Shown here one piece after another: positions 9,637 to 18,322 of a stretch of DNA of 64,000 bases. The DNA lies in contig NZ_CP119766.1 of NCBI RefSeq assembly GCF_030378165.1, forward strand, positions 4,836,001 through 4,900,000. Direction: 5' to 3'. The translations under genes were made by a program, and so were the position numbers. Each line of letters starts with the position of its first letter. Position 1 is the stretch's first letter. Below the pieces are notes generated by a model. It worked only from the letters and a program-made list of their open reading frames with translations, did no database searches and had not been told where the DNA came from. The DNA is from Flavobacterium panacagri (GTDB taxonomy: Bacteria; Bacteroidota; Bacteroidia; Flavobacteriales; Flavobacteriaceae).

Positions 9637-9669
9637 GTATTTCTGTTTCTTTTTTGGCTTCTACATTTG
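9634..9669 (+). promoter_or_regulatory. Candidate sigma-ABfr-type promoter of susC
   Basis: TACATTTG at 9662-9669 matches the Bacteroidota -7 consensus TAnnTTTG exactly. A TTTG at 9634-9637 could be the -33 box, with a 24-nt spacer that is slightly long. Transcription would start near 9676, about 120 nt before the susC ATG. The -33 part is weak. Confidence 0.4.
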
Positions 9670-9673
9670 CCTT

Positions 9674-9766
9674 ATGAAAATCAAAAAAACGAAATTCTTA
9701 TTACTTCAAATTTTATTTGTCATTCTCATAATTGGAATGAGTTTATTGCTTTTCTACTTTATCTAA
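9674..9766 (+). CDS. Possible 30-aa hydrophobic peptide in the susC leader
   Basis: ATG 9674 to TAA 9764-9766 encodes a 30-aa peptide. Five of its first seven residues are Lys/Thr-type polar or basic (MKIKKTK), and the rest is an uninterrupted Leu/Ile/Phe stretch, the form of a single-pass membrane peptide. It lies between the HTCS terminator and susC and ends 27 nt before the susC start. If the promoter called at 9662-9669 is right, transcription would begin at the ATG itself, so the peptide would be leaderless or not made. Chance AT-rich coding is possible. Confidence 0.25.
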   Translation: MKIKKTKFLLLQILFVILIIGMSLLLFYFI

Positions 9767-9793
9767 CTTATTAACCTTAAAACCAAAAAATGA

Positions 9794-12700
9794 ATGTTTG
9801 CAAACCAAAAAAACAAACCGTTTAAATGGTGTTTACTGGTATCTTTTTTACTGGTAAATTTCATGATGAATGCACAGGAAAAAAAAGTTACTGGAAAAGT
9901 AACTTCCAGTGAAGATTTACTTGGACTTCCTGGTGCTAATGTCTATATCAAAAATTCTTCTGTTGGAGCATCTGCAGATATGGATGGAAATTACACCGTT
10001 ATTGTTTCAGAAAAAAATGCTGTTTTAGTTTTTAATTTCGTCGGATTTCAAACTGTTGAGATTCCAGTTGGAAACAAAACCGTAATCAATGTAAGCTTAA
10101 AACCAGATACCAAAGCACTTGACGAAGTAATTGTTGTAGGATATGGAACTCGTAAAAAGAGTGATATAACAGGTTCAGTATCTTCTGTAACAGCAAAAGA
10201 ACTAACTGCATATCCTGTCTTAAATGCAGAACAAGCCTTGCAGGGGCGTGCAGCAGGGGTTTCTGTACAAACCAATAATGGCGGGGAACCTGGTGCTTCA
10301 ACAAAAATCAGGGTTCGTGGAGGAACATCAATCAATGCCAGCGGTGATGCGCTTATTGTAGTTGATGGTTTTGCGGGTGTTTCTATGCCAGCTCCTCAGG
10401 ATATTGCTTCTATTGAAGTTTTAAAAGATGCTTCGGCAACTGCCATTTACGGATCTAGAGGTTCAAATGGAGTTATTATGGTTACCACAAAAAAAGGGAA
10501 ACCTGGTAAACCGGTAATAGAATTCAGTAACTCCACTTCAATTCAATCAGTAAATAATAAACTTCATTTATTAAACGCAGATCAATTTGTCGCATACCGA
10601 AAAAGTTTCACAACGCATACCGATGCAGGTTCAAATACAGACTGGCAAGATGTAATTTATCGTGACGGAATGATTTCGAATACACAATTATCCTTTTCTG
10701 GCGGTTCTGAAAATGTGAAATATTATGTTTCTGGAACCTATTTCAATCAAAATGGAGTTGTAATTAATTCTGGAATTGATAAATACACTATTGTAAGCAA
10801 CCTCGAAGCCGATTTAACCTCTAAATTCAAAGTAGGTTTAAACCTTTTTACCAGTAAACAAAACAAAGAAGGAATTGTGAGCCAGACAAGCGCTGGAGGA
10901 ACGGGTGCAGCAGGTGTAATTGCATCAGCATATCGATTTATGCCTGATAAAGGAATTTACAATGCAGATGGTTCTTATACTACAACAGCACCAATTGGAG
11001 ATGATATTGACAATCCTTATGCAACAGCAATGGAAAACATTTTGGAAACTGTTTCTATAGTAAACAGAAGTAATTTCTTTGCTCAATATCAAATTACAAA
11101 AGATTTAGATTTTAAAACTACCTTAGGTTTAACTGATAATAATTCGCAGACAGGAAGATTTATTCCATCAACCTTAATTGCAGGGAAAAATATCAAAGGA
11201 GAAGCATCTGTCAACAATACTCGATTTTCTTCTTTCTTAACAGAAAATTATCTGACTTTCAAACGTGAAATTATCGATCACGGAATTTTGACTGTTCTTG
11301 GAGGTTACTCTTATCAAAAAAACAAAAACGAAAATTCGTATGCAGCTTCAAGAGGTTTCTTAACCAATACCAACTCTTACAGAAATTTAGGCGCTGGAAC
11401 GGTATTCTTAAAACCAGATTCTGGTTTATCTGAAACCGAATTAATCTCTGCTTTTGGAAGGTTGAATTTCGATTATGATGACCGTTACTTACTGACTTTT
11501 ACTGCAAGACGAGATGGTTCTTCAAGCTTTAGTAAAAACTACAAATATGGAACGTTTCCGTCTGGAGCAATTGGATGGAACATTAGCAAAGAATCTTTCT
11601 TAAAAGACAATAAAACCCTTTCAAATTTAAAATTAAGAGCAAGTTATGGTGCTACTGGTAATCCTTCTATCGGTGCCTATTCTACTCTTTCTCGTTTCTC
11701 AGAAATTTATTATGTAAGTGGCGACGTGATTGTAAATGCAGTGCAGCTGACTTCATTGGATAATCCGAACTTAAAATGGGAGACTTCCTATCAGCAGGAT
11801 TACGGAATTGATTTAGGTTTATTTGATAACCGAATCAGCATCACGGCAGATTATTATAAAACCATCACTAAAGATTTGTTGTTTAACAGACCTCTTCCGG
11901 GAGTTTCAGGAATTGCTACACAGCTTCAAAATGTTGGAGAATTAGAAAACAAAGGATGGGAATTAGGAATTAATACCAAAAACTTCATTGGAGCCGATTT
12001 CACTTGGTCAACTAACTTCAATATTTCATCAAACAAAAACAAAGTATTAAAATTAGCCGATAACAAAGATTTATTGATTAACTCTGCTCCAGGTCATTTC
12101 TTAGCAACAGAATCGCAGATTTTAAGAGTGGGGCAGCCAGTCGGATCATTCTTTGGTTTTGTATATGATGGCGTAATTCAGCAAGGGGAGCCTGTATTAC
12201 CAGGAAATTTTGAAACTATTGCCGGGGGAGAAAAATTCAAAGATGTTAACGGAGACGGTAAATTAGATTCTCAGGATAAAACGATCATTGGAAATCCAAA
12301 TCCTGATTTCATTTTTGGTTTCAACAATGATTTCACTTATAAAAATCTAGACTTGAATATCTTTTTTCAAGGATCACAGGGAGGTCAAATCTTAAATTAT
12401 ACTTTGATGGAACTAGCCTCTGGAAACAATAATGCTACAACAGAAGTTTTAGATTCTTGGACGCCGACAAATACAGATACTAACGTACCGATTAATGCGG
12501 CAAGAACGAAAAGAATTACCTCAAGATTTGTTTATGATGGAAGTTACATTCGTCTGAAAAACATTTCTTTAGGATACAGTTTAGATGAAAAATTTGTTTC
12601 TAAAATGGGATTAAACAAAGTGCGTTTCTATGTTAGTGCACAAAACATCTGGACGATCACTAATTATCCGGGAACAGATCCTGAAACAAGCTACTTAAAC

Positions 12701-12796
12701 GATTCTAATGCAAGAAGCAACACTTACTTAGGATTAGATTACGGTGGGTATCCAAACGTGAGAACATTTACAATGGGTCTTAATGTAAAATTTTAG
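9794..12796 (+). CDS. SusC-like TonB-dependent outer-membrane transporter
   Basis: This 1000-aa protein imports bound oligosaccharides across the outer membrane using TonB energy. It has a signal peptide ending MMNAQ, a carboxypeptidase-regulatory-like beta domain (about 30-105, KVTGKVTSSEDLLGLPGANV), a DEVIVVGYGTRKKSDITG segment at the plug entrance, the plug (about 120-230, with IRVRGGTSIN and SIEVLKDASATAIYGSRGSNG), and a C-terminal barrel ending in a beta-signal (TMGLNVKF). It is paired with the SusD homologue 16 nt downstream. It lies directly after its probable HTCS regulator. The ATG at 9794 is the first one in frame with the signal peptide. Confidence 0.96.
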   Translation: MFANQKNKPFKWCLLVSFLLVNFMMNAQEKKVTGKVTSSEDLLGLPGANVYIKNSSVGASADMDGNYTVIVSEKNAVLVFNFVGFQTVEIPVGNKTVINVSLKPDTKALDEVIVVGYGTRKKSDITGSVSSVTAKELTAYPVLNAEQALQGRAAGVSVQTNNGGEPGASTKIRVRGGTSINASGDALIVVDGFAGVSMPAPQDIASIEVLKDASATAIYGSRGSNGVIMVTTKKGKPGKPVIEFSNSTSIQSVNNKLHLLNADQFVAYRKSFTTHTDAGSNTDWQDVIYRDGMISNTQLSFSGGSENVKYYVSGTYFNQNGVVINSGIDKYTIVSNLEADLTSKFKVGLNLFTSKQNKEGIVSQTSAGGTGAAGVIASAYRFMPDKGIYNADGSYTTTAPIGDDIDNPYATAMENILETVSIVNRSNFFAQYQITKDLDFKTTLGLTDNNSQTGRFIPSTLIAGKNIKGEASVNNTRFSSFLTENYLTFKREIIDHGILTVLGGYSYQKNKNENSYAASRGFLTNTNSYRNLGAGTVFLKPDSGLSETELISAFGRLNFDYDDRYLLTFTARRDGSSSFSKNYKYGTFPSGAIGWNISKESFLKDNKTLSNLKLRASYGATGNPSIGAYSTLSRFSEIYYVSGDVIVNAVQLTSLDNPNLKWETSYQQDYGIDLGLFDNRISITADYYKTITKDLLFNRPLPGVSGIATQLQNVGELENKGWELGINTKNFIGADFTWSTNFNISSNKNKVLKLADNKDLLINSAPGHFLATESQILRVGQPVGSFFGFVYDGVIQQGEPVLPGNFETIAGGEKFKDVNGDGKLDSQDKTIIGNPNPDFIFGFNNDFTYKNLDLNIFFQGSQGGQILNYTLMELASGNNNATTEVLDSWTPTNTDTNVPINAARTKRITSRFVYDGSYIRLKNISLGYSLDEKFVSKMGLNKVRFYVSAQNIWTITNYPGTDPETSYLNDSNARSNTYLGLDYGGYPNVRTFTMGLNVKF

Positions 12797-12812
12797 TCTA
12801 AATTCAACTATC

Positions 12813-14333
12813 ATGAAAAAATATATAGCATTTCTATTTTTAGGAACTCTAACCTTTTTTGGCTGTTCTGACTTGGAAGAAAAACCAGTAGGAATTATTC
12901 GTCCAGAGAACTTTTTTAACAATACCGATGATTTACAAGCGGCCGTAAATGGTGCTTTTGCCAACATTGCACACAATAATTATTGGGGAAGAGAATTTAC
13001 AATCTCCTTAATGCTTCGCGACGACATGGCCGACATTGGCGATAGAACGACTCAGGCGGCACGTATAGATGTAAACGATATGAGCATGAATGATACCAAT
13101 GCGCTTGTGGCAAACTTTTGGCCTCAGTCGTATGTTATTATCACAGCAGCTAATCAAGCTATTGCCGGCGCTAAGAAAACACCCGGCGATCCTGCAAAAG
13201 TAAATGCGATTGTGGCACAAGCCTATTTTGCAAGGGCTTTTGCTTATTATCATTTAGTACGCCTTTTTGGAGATATTCCATATATTGATTTTGTGGTAAA
13301 TGATGTCAATCAGATTAATTCAATCAGTAAAACAAAAGAAGCTGATGTTTATCCAAAAATCATTGCCGATCTAGAATTTGCCAAACAATGGCTGGATGAT
13401 AAACCAAAAGTAAAAGCAGTTCCAGGAAAAGGTACAGCAGCAGGTTATTTAGCATCTGTTTATCTGACTTTAGGAAATTTCCAAAAAGCCTATGATGAAG
13501 CAAAATATGTAATTACAAACGAAGCCAAATTTGGTTTAGGTTTGGATGCTGATTTTCAGGATTTATTTAACGCTACTAAAACTGCTACATTAAAAGAACC
13601 TTTGTTTACAGTAGATTTTAATAACTTAACCTCAGGAAATTACGGTCAAGATTACACAGCATTTTTTACAGGTTCATTAAAAGATGACAGTTACAGCTAT
13701 GGGCAAGGATTTTCAGTTGCTGTTCCATCTTTAAAAGTATTCAATACTTGGGATCAGAGAGATTATAGAAGAGCGGTAAGTTTTGATACCATTATTAGAA
13801 AAAAAACTGGGCCAGGAGGTTCATTGCAAGTTTATCCTTCAAGTGACAACGAAAAAGCGCCTCGTCCTCATATTGCAAAATATTTCCGTTTTCCAGGAAA
13901 GGCAGGTGCTAATGGAAGAACTTCGCAGCACAATTACATTACGATGCGTTTTGCCGAAGTTTTATTGACTGCTGCAGAAGCTTTAAACGAAATCAGTCCA
14001 GGAACAACGGAAGCTGATGGTTATGTAAACCGTGTTCGCGCCAGAGCTAGAAATAAAGCTGGAAAACTGGTCTCTTTCCCAGCAAACGTTACTCCAGGAT
14101 TATCTCAAGCCGATTTTAGAAAAATGGTAATTGACGAAAGAAGATTGGAACTGGCTTTTGAATACGTAAGATGGTATGACATAAAGAGATTAAAAATTGG
14201 CCCAGAAGTATTCGGCCCAAATGGCTTGGAACCACATGCTAATTTCGATGCAAACAAAGACTATTTATGGCCGTTGCCGGGAACCGAATTGGCTATCAAT
14301 CCGAATTTAAAGCCAAATAATCCTGGTTATTAA
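12813..14333 (+). CDS. SusD/RagB-like glycan-binding lipoprotein
   Basis: This 506-aa surface lipoprotein has a lipobox cysteine in FFGCSDLEEKP and the SusD helical TPR core. Family signatures are the AYFARAFAYYHLVRLFGDIP motif near residue 130, VYPKIIADLEFA near 180, a DERRLELAFEYVRWYDIKR motif near 450, and the terminal NPNLKPNNPGY. It would cap the SusC channel and bind the glycan at the cell surface. It is translated with susC. The ligand cannot be read from sequence, but neighbouring enzymes point to a glucuronate-containing glycan. Confidence 0.95.
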   Translation: MKKYIAFLFLGTLTFFGCSDLEEKPVGIIRPENFFNNTDDLQAAVNGAFANIAHNNYWGREFTISLMLRDDMADIGDRTTQAARIDVNDMSMNDTNALVANFWPQSYVIITAANQAIAGAKKTPGDPAKVNAIVAQAYFARAFAYYHLVRLFGDIPYIDFVVNDVNQINSISKTKEADVYPKIIADLEFAKQWLDDKPKVKAVPGKGTAAGYLASVYLTLGNFQKAYDEAKYVITNEAKFGLGLDADFQDLFNATKTATLKEPLFTVDFNNLTSGNYGQDYTAFFTGSLKDDSYSYGQGFSVAVPSLKVFNTWDQRDYRRAVSFDTIIRKKTGPGGSLQVYPSSDNEKAPRPHIAKYFRFPGKAGANGRTSQHNYITMRFAEVLLTAAEALNEISPGTTEADGYVNRVRARARNKAGKLVSFPANVTPGLSQADFRKMVIDERRLELAFEYVRWYDIKRLKIGPEVFGPNGLEPHANFDANKDYLWPLPGTELAINPNLKPNNPGY

Positions 14334-14349
14334 TTATATTATTTTTTTT

Positions 14350-14480
14350 AACACATAGAAACATAGTTTAGATAACGTAGAAAGGCGTTTCACTTGCTAT
14401 AAGTAAACAGAGCTATGTGTTAATGACTAGTCATTTTTTTATTTACTCAGTCAGAAATAAAATCTATGTTTCTATGTGTT
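14350..14480. mobile_element. MITE-like element copy 2
   Basis: A 131-bp block starting 16 nt after the susD stop has 17-bp perfect terminal inverted repeats (14350-14366 and 14464-14480) identical in core to the element at 5244-5398, and the same internal 14-mer AGGCGTTTCACTTG at 14393-14406. The middle part has diverged. Transcribed as RNA, it would fold into a long hairpin between susD and the GH88 gene. Confidence 0.65.
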
Positions 14481-14523
14481 TAAAAAAGACATTAAGCAGT
14501 TACACAATATATATTATTTTAAT

Positions 14524-15717
14524 ATGAAGAATGTCAATTTCATTTCTCTAATTCTTGGGTTTGCATCGTTGGTAACAGCGTGCAAATCCAGAATTAATCC
14601 TGAAGCAGCAAAGGCATCTGCTGCAACCGAAAAATTACTGGAAACGCGTTATAAAATGCTGCTCGATTATCCAGTTGATTCAATGTCAATGCCAAGAAGT
14701 ATGAATATCAAAACCAACGAGATTCGTAAAGTTCCTTCCAAAGACTGGACAAGTGGCTTTTTTGCCGGAAATCTTTGGCAGTTATACCGATTAACAGGCG
14801 ATTCAAAATATAAAGAACAAGCCGAAAAATGGACTCCTTTCAGCAAAAGAGAAAGTGTTAATAGTAATTCGCATGACGTAGGTTTTAAAGTGTTTTGCAG
14901 TTTTGGAGAAGCGCTGAAAGTGGAAAACAAGAAAGAATACGAAGCTGTAATTGTTAAAGGCGCAGAAACATTATGCAAAAGATTTGATCCTAAAGTAGGC
15001 TCAATACGTTCTTGGGATTTCAATAAAGAAATCTGGGATTATCCGGTAATCATTGACAATATGATGAATTTGGAGTTGCTTTTTGAAGCTTCAAAAATAT
15101 CTGGAAATCCAAAATACCGCAACATTGCAATTCAGCATGCCAATACCACTTTAAAAAACCAATTCAGAGACGACGACAGCTGTTATCATGTTATTGATTA
15201 TGATCCAAAAACGGGCAATGTAAGAAAGAAAACCACACTTCAGGGATATAATGATGATTCCGTTTGGGCTCGCGGTCAGGCTTGGGCTGTTTACGGTTTT
15301 ACAATGGCTTATCGTTATACCAAAGATGAGGCTTATAAAAAACAAGCAGAAGCTACTGCCCTATTCTTTATGGTAAATAAAAACCTGCCAGAAGACGGAA
15401 TTCCGTATTGGGATTTGAAAGATCCAAGCATTCCAAATTCGGCACGTGATGTATCTGCAGCGATGGTTATGGCATCTGCATTATACGAATTGTATGGCTA
15501 CACTAAAAAAGAAAATTATCTGGCTTTCGCCGATAAACTGATGACGTCTGTACAAAGCAAAAATTACATTTTAGACCCTAAAATTAAAGCTCCTTTTCTT
15601 TTTGATCACAGCACAGGCAACTGGCCAAAACATGATGAAATTGATGAACCAATAATCTATGCCGATTACTATTTTCTTGAAGCTTTATTAAGAAAAAGTA
15701 ACATAGGTGCAAAGTAA
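14524..15717 (+). CDS. GH88 unsaturated glucuronyl hydrolase (lipoprotein)
   Basis: I start the gene at ATG 14524 (397 aa), where a lipoprotein signal (LVTAC lipobox) begins; an in-frame ATG at 14476 lies at the edge of the repeat element and would mask it. The enzyme hydrates and releases delta-4,5 unsaturated uronic acid from the non-reducing end of oligosaccharides made by polysaccharide lyases. The (alpha/alpha)6 barrel motifs are clear: SHDVGF with D118, IIDNMMNLELL with D178 (the catalytic acid pair of GH88), QGYNDDSVWARGQAWAVYGF near residue 240, and SARDVSAAMVMASALYEL near 312. The NDDSVWARGQAW form favours GH88 over GH105. It implies that a lyase works upstream, possibly the beta-helix protein at 3612-5243. 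Confidence 0.9.
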   Translation: MKNVNFISLILGFASLVTACKSRINPEAAKASAATEKLLETRYKMLLDYPVDSMSMPRSMNIKTNEIRKVPSKDWTSGFFAGNLWQLYRLTGDSKYKEQAEKWTPFSKRESVNSNSHDVGFKVFCSFGEALKVENKKEYEAVIVKGAETLCKRFDPKVGSIRSWDFNKEIWDYPVIIDNMMNLELLFEASKISGNPKYRNIAIQHANTTLKNQFRDDDSCYHVIDYDPKTGNVRKKTTLQGYNDDSVWARGQAWAVYGFTMAYRYTKDEAYKKQAEATALFFMVNKNLPEDGIPYWDLKDPSIPNSARDVSAAMVMASALYELYGYTKKENYLAFADKLMTSVQSKNYILDPKIKAPFLFDHSTGNWPKHDEIDEPIIYADYYFLEALLRKSNIGAK

Positions 15718-15788
15718 CAAAGTCACAAACATTTTCTGCCTTTGTAACGCTGAATCTTTGAACCTTTAAAAAAAAGCCTAATAATCTT

Positions 15789-18200
15789 ATGAAAAAACGA
15801 CATTTTAATAGATTTTCAATTTTTGCGCTTTTTGTTTTGTTTCTAATTTGTCTGAGCGGTTCTGCTCAGACAAAAAAGAACATTAATGACAATTGGCTGT
15901 ATTTAGAAAATCCTACCTCAAATCTTAGCGAAGCTCAGAAAAATCAAAACTGGGTTTCTTTACATTTACCGCATACTTGGAATGCCGAAGATGCAACCGA
16001 TTTAAATCCAGGTTATCGTCGTGATGCAAGCTGGTATCAGAAGAAATTAAATATCACACAGATTGACAAAAACAGTGTTTATTCTTTATACTTTGAAGGT
16101 TCCAATGTGACTACAAAAGTATACGTAAACGGAAAAGAAGCTGGAAGTCATATTGGAGGTTATATTGGATTTTCCATCGATATTACCAACCTCATTAAAG
16201 AAGGAAACAATGATATTTTTGTTCGAGTGGATAATAGTTATGACATCGAAATTATTCCATCACAAAAAAGCGATTTTTTTATTTACGGAGGAATAACACG
16301 TGATGTCTGGTTGGTTTCAAAGTACAAAAATCATATAGAGAATTTAAAGATTACAACTCCAGAAGTTTCGGCTAAAAAAGCCTCAGTTCAAATTGTATCT
16401 TCATTTGTAAATCCCGACAATTCAAAAGATTTATCATTAACGGTAACGCTAAAAAATCCGAAGGGAAAAAAAGTAGCTAGTAAAACGATTCCAATCTCAG
16501 ATAAAACTGCAACAATTACTTTTGAAAACATCAAAAACCCAGAACTTTGGGATACAGAAAAACCGAATTTATATAAACTAACAGCTGTCTTATCAGAAAA
16601 AAATCAGATTAGAGATAGTATTTCCGAAAAAGTAGGATTTAGATGGTTTGAATTTAAAGATCATGAGCCGTTTTACCTTAACGGAAAACGTTTATTAATT
16701 CGTGGTACACATCGCCATGAAGAGCAAGCTGGGGTTGGTGCCGCAATGACAAACGAACAGCATTGGGCAGATATGAAATCCATCAAAGATATGGGTGCCA
16801 ATTTTGTACGTTTAGCGCATTATCCGCAGGATCCTGAAATTTACAAAGCTTGTGACGAACTTGGACTTTTGGTTTGGGACGAACTGCCTTGGTGTCGCGG
16901 TGGCATTGGTAATGAGGTTTGGAAAACGAATGCCAAAAATATGCTGGCAGAAATAATCAATCAAAATTACAACCATCCGAGTATTATTATCTGGTCTTTA
17001 GGAAACGAAATCAACTGGCTTCCTGATTTTCCTGATGGCGATAATGCCGATAAAACCAACGTTTTTTTAAACGAATTAAACGACATTGCACATAAACTTG
17101 ATCCAACTAGAAAAACAGCGATTAGAAAATATTATGAAGGCTCACATATTGTAGATGTCTTCTCTCCATCGATATGGTCTGGCTGGTACTCTGGAAGTTA
17201 TAAAAGCTATCAAAAAGCAATTGATGTCTACAAAAAAGAATACAAACATTTTATTCACGCTGAATATGGCGGAGACAGCCATGTTGGACGTCACAGCGAA
17301 AATCCTGTAACAGGGGAAAATGTTATAAAATCTGAAGGCTGGGAAGAAGCCATTGTGCAGACCAAAGTGGCTAACATTGCTCAAATTGGAGACTGGAGTG
17401 AAAATTATATTGTTGACTTATTTGACTGGCATTTGCATGTATCCGAAAATGATCCAACATTTGTGGGTAATATTCAATGGGCCTTTAAGGATTTTGCAAC
17501 ACCATTACGTCCAGAAGATGACATTCCGTACATGAATCAAAAAGGACTCACAGACAGAAACGGGAATCCGAAAGATGCTTATTATGTTTTTAAAAGCTAT
17601 TGGGCAAAAGAACCTTTCACTTATATAGAATCGCATACTTGGACAGAACGTCAAGGCCCTGAAAATACGCCGAGAACTATCAGTGTTTTTAGTAATTGTG
17701 AGAAAGTAACTTTATTTCATGACGGAAAAAATCTTGGCGAAAAGCAAAGAAATATTGCTCTCTATCCTGCATGTGGCTTAACTTGGGATGTTAATTTCAA
17801 AAAAGGAGAAAACATTTTGCTTGCCATTGGTAAAAACAAAGATGGAAAAACGGTTTCTGATACTCTAAAAGTTAATTATCGTTTTACTAAAAATGATACG
17901 GCTTCTTCTTTACAATTATCAGCTGAAAAATTAAAGAATGGAAATTATTTAGTAACGGCTATTGCTATTGACAACAATAATTTACGCTGTTTAGATTATG
18001 AAGAAAGCGTTTATTTCCAATGTTTAAAAGGTGGAAAAACTTTAAAAAACCAAGGAACTCCAACAGGAAGTGAATCCATCAGAATGGCAAATGGAAAAGC
18101 ATCCATAGAAGTGATTCCTGATGGTTCAAGTAATCCGATTGAAATGACGGCATTGAACCAAAGTTTTAAAGGGGAATATTTGAGGATTCCTGTGAATTAG
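15789..18200 (+). CDS. GH2 exo-enzyme, probable beta-glucuronidase
   Basis: This 803-aa exported enzyme (signal peptide ending LSGSAQ) has the GH2 order: jelly-roll sugar-binding domain, immunoglobulin-like domain, TIM barrel, then C-terminal beta domains. The acid/base is E407 (IWSLGNEINW) and the nucleophile E492 (HAEYGGDSHVG). An NxK motif, N583-Q-K585, sits where beta-glucuronidases recognise the substrate carboxylate, so a GlcA-releasing role is favoured over beta-galactosidase. The extra C-terminal 170 residues resemble the DUF4982-type tail of large GH2 enzymes. It follows the GH88 gene by 71 nt. The linkage and aglycone are unknown. Confidence 0.85.
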   Translation: MKKRHFNRFSIFALFVLFLICLSGSAQTKKNINDNWLYLENPTSNLSEAQKNQNWVSLHLPHTWNAEDATDLNPGYRRDASWYQKKLNITQIDKNSVYSLYFEGSNVTTKVYVNGKEAGSHIGGYIGFSIDITNLIKEGNNDIFVRVDNSYDIEIIPSQKSDFFIYGGITRDVWLVSKYKNHIENLKITTPEVSAKKASVQIVSSFVNPDNSKDLSLTVTLKNPKGKKVASKTIPISDKTATITFENIKNPELWDTEKPNLYKLTAVLSEKNQIRDSISEKVGFRWFEFKDHEPFYLNGKRLLIRGTHRHEEQAGVGAAMTNEQHWADMKSIKDMGANFVRLAHYPQDPEIYKACDELGLLVWDELPWCRGGIGNEVWKTNAKNMLAEIINQNYNHPSIIIWSLGNEINWLPDFPDGDNADKTNVFLNELNDIAHKLDPTRKTAIRKYYEGSHIVDVFSPSIWSGWYSGSYKSYQKAIDVYKKEYKHFIHAEYGGDSHVGRHSENPVTGENVIKSEGWEEAIVQTKVANIAQIGDWSENYIVDLFDWHLHVSENDPTFVGNIQWAFKDFATPLRPEDDIPYMNQKGLTDRNGNPKDAYYVFKSYWAKEPFTYIESHTWTERQGPENTPRTISVFSNCEKVTLFHDGKNLGEKQRNIALYPACGLTWDVNFKKGENILLAIGKNKDGKTVSDTLKVNYRFTKNDTASSLQLSAEKLKNGNYLVTAIAIDNNNLRCLDYEESVYFQCLKGGKTLKNQGTPTGSESIRMANGKASIEVIPDGSSNPIEMTALNQSFKGEYLRIPVN

Positions 18201-18201
18201 C

Positions 18202-18286
18202 TTAACCGCAAAGTTCGCAAAGAAAAGTCGCAAGGCACGCAAAGCTTTGCGAACATTGTGTAAACCTTAGCGTGCCTTGCGGTTAA
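18202..18286. repeat. GCAAAG-rich inverted repeat, copy 1
   Basis: An 85-bp intergenic element is bounded by TTAACCGCAA (18202-18211) and TTGCGGTTAA (18277-18286). It is filled with GTTCGCAAAG and CAAGGCACGC units and their complements. Related elements lie at 55202-55308 and, in broken form, at 27546-27612. It stands between the two GH2 genes and may reduce read-through. Confidence 0.65.
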
Positions 18287-18322
18287 AACCCTCCTACAGA
18301 TTACAATAAATAATTTTACAAA

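Noticed and set aside
14476..14523. Longer start for the GH88 protein
   Set aside because: It adds 16 polar residues before the lipoprotein signal and begins inside the right end of the MITE-like element.
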